Shown piece after piece: positions 61,920 through 64,000 of a stretch of 64,000 nucleotides of DNA (position 1 is its first letter; each line of letters begins with the position of its first letter). The notes under the pieces are model-generated. The model ran no database searches. It saw only the letters and a program-made list of their open reading frames with translations, and was not told the origin of the DNA. A program made the translations under genes and the position numbers. The stretch is taken from assembly GCA_021647985.1 (NCBI GenBank), contig JAKITQ010000011.1:1-64000 (forward strand), read 5' to 3'. This stretch comes from Flavobacteriaceae bacterium. GTDB taxonomy: Bacteria; Bacteroidota; Bacteroidia; Flavobacteriales; Flavobacteriaceae.

Positions 61920-62593
61920 TATTCCCCAAATTTATAACCTAATCCATAAATGGTTTGTAAATAATCAGTAGCGCCATTTTCCTTTAACTTTTTTCTTAGA
62001 TTTCTCATATGGGTATAGATAAAATCAAAATTATCTACCAAATCGATATTATCTCCCCAAAGGTGTTCTGCAATAGCCTCTTTGGTTAGAACTCTGTTTT
62101 TATTGGTGATAAAATACAGCAACAAATAATATTCTTTTTTAGTAAGATCAAGGGTTTTGTTATTGGCAGTAACTGTTATTGCCTCTGGATCAATTTCAAT
62201 TTCGTTGAAAACAATATTTTTACTTCCGGCAAATTTTTTCCTTCTTATAAGTGAGTTCACTCTAGAGTTTAATTCGGCCAAATGAAACGGTTTAGTAATA
62301 TAATCATCTGCTCCAAGATCTAAACCTTTTAATTTATCATCTAAAGAGTTTTTTGCGGAAACAATTAAGACGCCCATTTCTGGTGCCTTTTCTTTAATGA
62401 GATTTAAAAGATCTAGACCATTTCCATCAGGTAAATTAATATCTAAAATAACGATATCATATTTATAGGTAATTAATTTATCTTCAGCTTCAAAATATGA
62501 TGCCGCCGATTCACATATAAATTCTTCCTTTTGTAAATACTCCAGAGTAGTATTTAATAATTCAATTTCGTCTTCTACAATTAGAATCTTCAT
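61919..62593 (-). CDS. OmpR-family response regulator
   Basis: 224 residues from ATG 62593 (MKILIVEDEIELLNTTLEYL); the longer frame to 62665 overlaps a -7 box (TATTTTTG, 62623-62616). Receiver domain 1-120: acidic pocket EDE, phosphoacceptor D51 in VILDINLPDG, switch residues S and K in LIVSAKN and DYITKPF. Winged-helix DNA-binding domain about 125-224: LDLTKKEYYLLLYFITNKNR and VYTHMRNLRKKL-like FIYTHMRNLRKKLKEN. OmpR-type regulators bind direct repeats 10-11 bp apart, matching the CTGAAG-N5-CTGAAG sites at 60339 and 60612. Confidence 0.94.
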   Translation of the reverse strand: MKILIVEDEIELLNTTLEYLQKEEFICESAASYFEAEDKLITYKYDIVILDINLPDGNGLDLLNLIKEKAPEMGVLIVSAKNSLDDKLKGLDLGADDYITKPFHLAELNSRVNSLIRRKKFAGSKNIVFNEIEIDPEAITVTANNKTLDLTKKEYYLLLYFITNKNRVLTKEAIAEHLWGDNIDLVDNFDFIYTHMRNLRKKLKENGATDYLQTIYGLGYKFGE

Positions 62594-62922
62594 AATAACA
62601 TTGATTTTAGAGAAACAAAAATAACGTTTTTTATTATAATCAAAAAGCTTTGTAAAACACAGCATTTCGTTTAATCTTGAGTTACGAATTTTGATTTATA
62701 AATTAAATATATGAATATTAGAAAGTTATCACAATTTCACATTGTTGTATAACTTGCTATAAATTAATCCTATAAAAAACAAATCGGACTATTATAAACA
62801 ATAAAACTGTAAATATTTATAAAGAAAATATTTTGAATTCAAACAGATAAGTTTTTTAATAAAATAAATTAGATAATCTAACGTTATTATTATCCACTAA
62901 TCAATTAAATAAATTTTCTGCT
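62594..62922. other. Intergenic region between the response regulator and DUF2911 genes
   Basis: It holds the -7 box of the regulator (62616-62623, minus) and a small palindrome TTAGATAATCTAA (62869-62881) before the DUF2911 gene. No CTGAAG repeat and no TGAGGGG motif is present. No ORF of note. Confidence 0.45.
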
Positions 62923-63483
62923 ATGAAAAAGTTATTTTTGACTCTTGGTATTTTAATTGTGTTTGTCTTTCAAAATCAATTATATGCCCAGAAATTTGAT
63001 CATTTAGATCAAGCACCTATCGATATTGCTTATTTACGCAAAAACAATAGTTCAAAACCAATGGTTAAAGTCGTTTATGGGCGACCTATAAAAATTGATG
63101 ATACTGTATTTGGAAGTCAAGTACCATATGGAGAAATATGGAGAACAGGTTCAAATGAAGCCACAGAAATAAAGTTTTATAAGGATATGAAATTTGGCAA
63201 TAAACTTGTAAAAGCGGGTACTTATATTTTACATACTATTCCTGGTGAAAAAGAATGGACCATCATATTAAATAGTAATACAGATACATGGGGATCTTTT
63301 TTTTACGATGCATCTAAAGATGTAGTTCGAATTAAAGTACCAATTAAACAAGCGAAAGAATTGGATGTTTTTTCTATTGCATTTAGAAAGAATTTTAATA
63401 ACACTTATATGGTTTTGGCTTGGGACTCCACACAAATTGATATTCCTCTTGCAACGCAAGGTGACATATTAGCTGAACTTTAA
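62923..63483 (+). CDS. DUF2911 secreted protein
   Basis: 186 residues; signal peptide ending LYAQ. The DUF2911 pattern is VKVVYGRPIKIDDTVFGSQV, PYGEIWRTGSNEATEIKFYK, AGTYILHTIPGEKEWTIILN. Function unknown; the family is common in Bacteroidetes and predicted periplasmic. A close paralogue follows 51 bp downstream, indicating tandem duplication. Confidence 0.9.
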   Translation: MKKLFLTLGILIVFVFQNQLYAQKFDHLDQAPIDIAYLRKNNSSKPMVKVVYGRPIKIDDTVFGSQVPYGEIWRTGSNEATEIKFYKDMKFGNKLVKAGTYILHTIPGEKEWTIILNSNTDTWGSFFYDASKDVVRIKVPIKQAKELDVFSIAFRKNFNNTYMVLAWDSTQIDIPLATQGDILAEL

Positions 63484-63534
63484 TATCATAACAAAATAGT
63501 TTGGTATCAACCTTGCTCTTTTAAACACTTATTC

Positions 63535-64000
63535 ATGAAAAAAATATATTTAAAATCGATTTTTGTATTTGCTATTCTTTATTTTTTTAGTGTACAAAGT
63601 AAAGCTCAGGATTTTAAAGAGTTGGATAAAAGTCCGCATGATATTGTATACTTCAGAACCAATAAAATATCACCACCAATAATAAAAGTTTTATATGGTA
63701 GGCCTCAAAAAAGAGGCAGAAAAATATTTGGTGAATTAATTCCTTATGATAAAATTTGGAGGGTTGGAGCTGATGAAGCAACGGAAATAAAATTTTATAA
63801 AGATGTTGTTTTTGGAGGTGAGCAAGTAAAAGCAGGAACTTATGTTTTGTACGCAATTCCACGTGAAAAAGAATGGACATTGATTTTAAATTCAAATTTA
63901 GACGTGTGGGGTACTTATGAGTATCAAGAAAAGTATGATGTTGCTAGAGTTAAGGCCAAAGTTAGTTTTTCTGAGCCTGTTGAGTCATTTTCAATTGGCT
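63535..64000 (+). CDS. DUF2911 secreted protein, second copy (cut by window end)
   Basis: 155 residues are visible from ATG 63535. Signal peptide MKKIYLKSIFVFAILYFFSV ending SKAQ. It shares the DUF2911 blocks with its neighbour: IKVLYGRPQKRGRKIFGELI, YDKIWRVGADEATEIKFYKD, AGTYVLYAIPREKEWTLILN. The C-terminus lies beyond the window. Confidence 0.9.
   Translation, partial: MKKIYLKSIFVFAILYFFSVQSKAQDFKELDKSPHDIVYFRTNKISPPIIKVLYGRPQKRGRKIFGELIPYDKIWRVGADEATEIKFYKDVVFGGEQVKAGTYVLYAIPREKEWTLILNSNLDVWGTYEYQEKYDVARVKAKVSFSEPVESFSIG

Overview
The window is AT-rich chromosomal DNA from a member of the Bacteroidetes, almost certainly a flavobacterium (Flavobacteriaceae). The evidence is promoters of the TTTG/TTG-N19-20-TAnnTTTG type, the absence of Shine-Dalgarno sites, a single-chain SecDF, a PiT phosphate permease fused to a PhoU-like domain, DUF4920, DUF2911 and DUF2723 proteins, a long aromatic amino acid hydroxylase, and the gene order hpt-adk-obg. 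Most of the window is housekeeping DNA; the accessory pieces sit between the core genes.

Layout. 1-2.0 kb: the end of a transposase and a DUF4143 ATPase. 2.0-6.5 kb: a small accessory cluster with a PAS-LuxR regulator divergent from an outer-membrane protein, a PEGA protein and two lipoproteins, bounded on both sides by the 3' end of polA. 6.7-14.3 kb: polA (with its proofreading site lost), a cysteine-free thioredoxin-like protein, a polysaccharide deacetylase carrying an in-frame repeat insertion, and a large DUF2723 membrane protein. 14.7-16.5 kb: tRNA-Gln followed by a second DUF4143 ATPase and a partial copy of the tRNA 3' end. 17.3-17.8 kb: two short ncRNAs. 18.8-23.5 kb: the rimP-nusA-infB operon behind an attenuator-like hairpin. 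23.5-30.6 kb (minus strand): HAD hydrolase, gpmI, sugar dehydrogenase, TonB receptor and M14 carboxypeptidase. 30.8-35.2 kb: aromatic amino acid hydroxylase, a small Cys-rich membrane protein, a TolC-family protein and tsaB. 35.3-38.5 kb (minus): DUF1304, a DUF255 thioredoxin-fold protein, dodecin and a pseudogene. 38.6-45.1 kb: PiT transporter, trxA, asd, a U32 family protein, a decayed SDR gene and a MazG-like protein. 46.2-50.2 kb: ilvE, DUF4920, a mini-cytochrome, mnmD and obg. 50.3-59.6 kb: adk, hpt, secDF, fhs, mdh and gyrB. 59.8-62.6 kb: three tandem structured ncRNAs next to an OmpR-type two-component system. 62.9-64 kb: two DUF2911 paralogues, the second cut by the window end.

The most interesting material is non-coding. 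Between gyrB and the sensor kinase, three tandem minus-strand transcription units of about 220 nt, repeating every 270-273 bp, share a first hairpin with TGAGGGG in its loop, a second hairpin with a TTAAGC loop closed by compensatory base changes, and their own terminators. Two of the three have the same promoter layout: two CTGAAG half-sites 11 bp apart, placed exactly 10 bp before a TAnnTTTG box, which is what an OmpR-family regulator such as the one encoded next door would be expected to bind. Two shorter relatives (hairpin 1 plus terminator) lie at 17.4 and 17.7 kb. The G-rich loop is complementary to CCCCUC in the short 5' leader of the PAS-LuxR gene at 2.8 kb, next to its start codon. 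In turn, a TACCT-N6-AGGTA palindrome sits upstream of two genes of the LuxR cluster. A chain from two-component system to sRNAs to LuxR regulator to surface proteins is therefore a testable hypothesis, not a demonstrated one.
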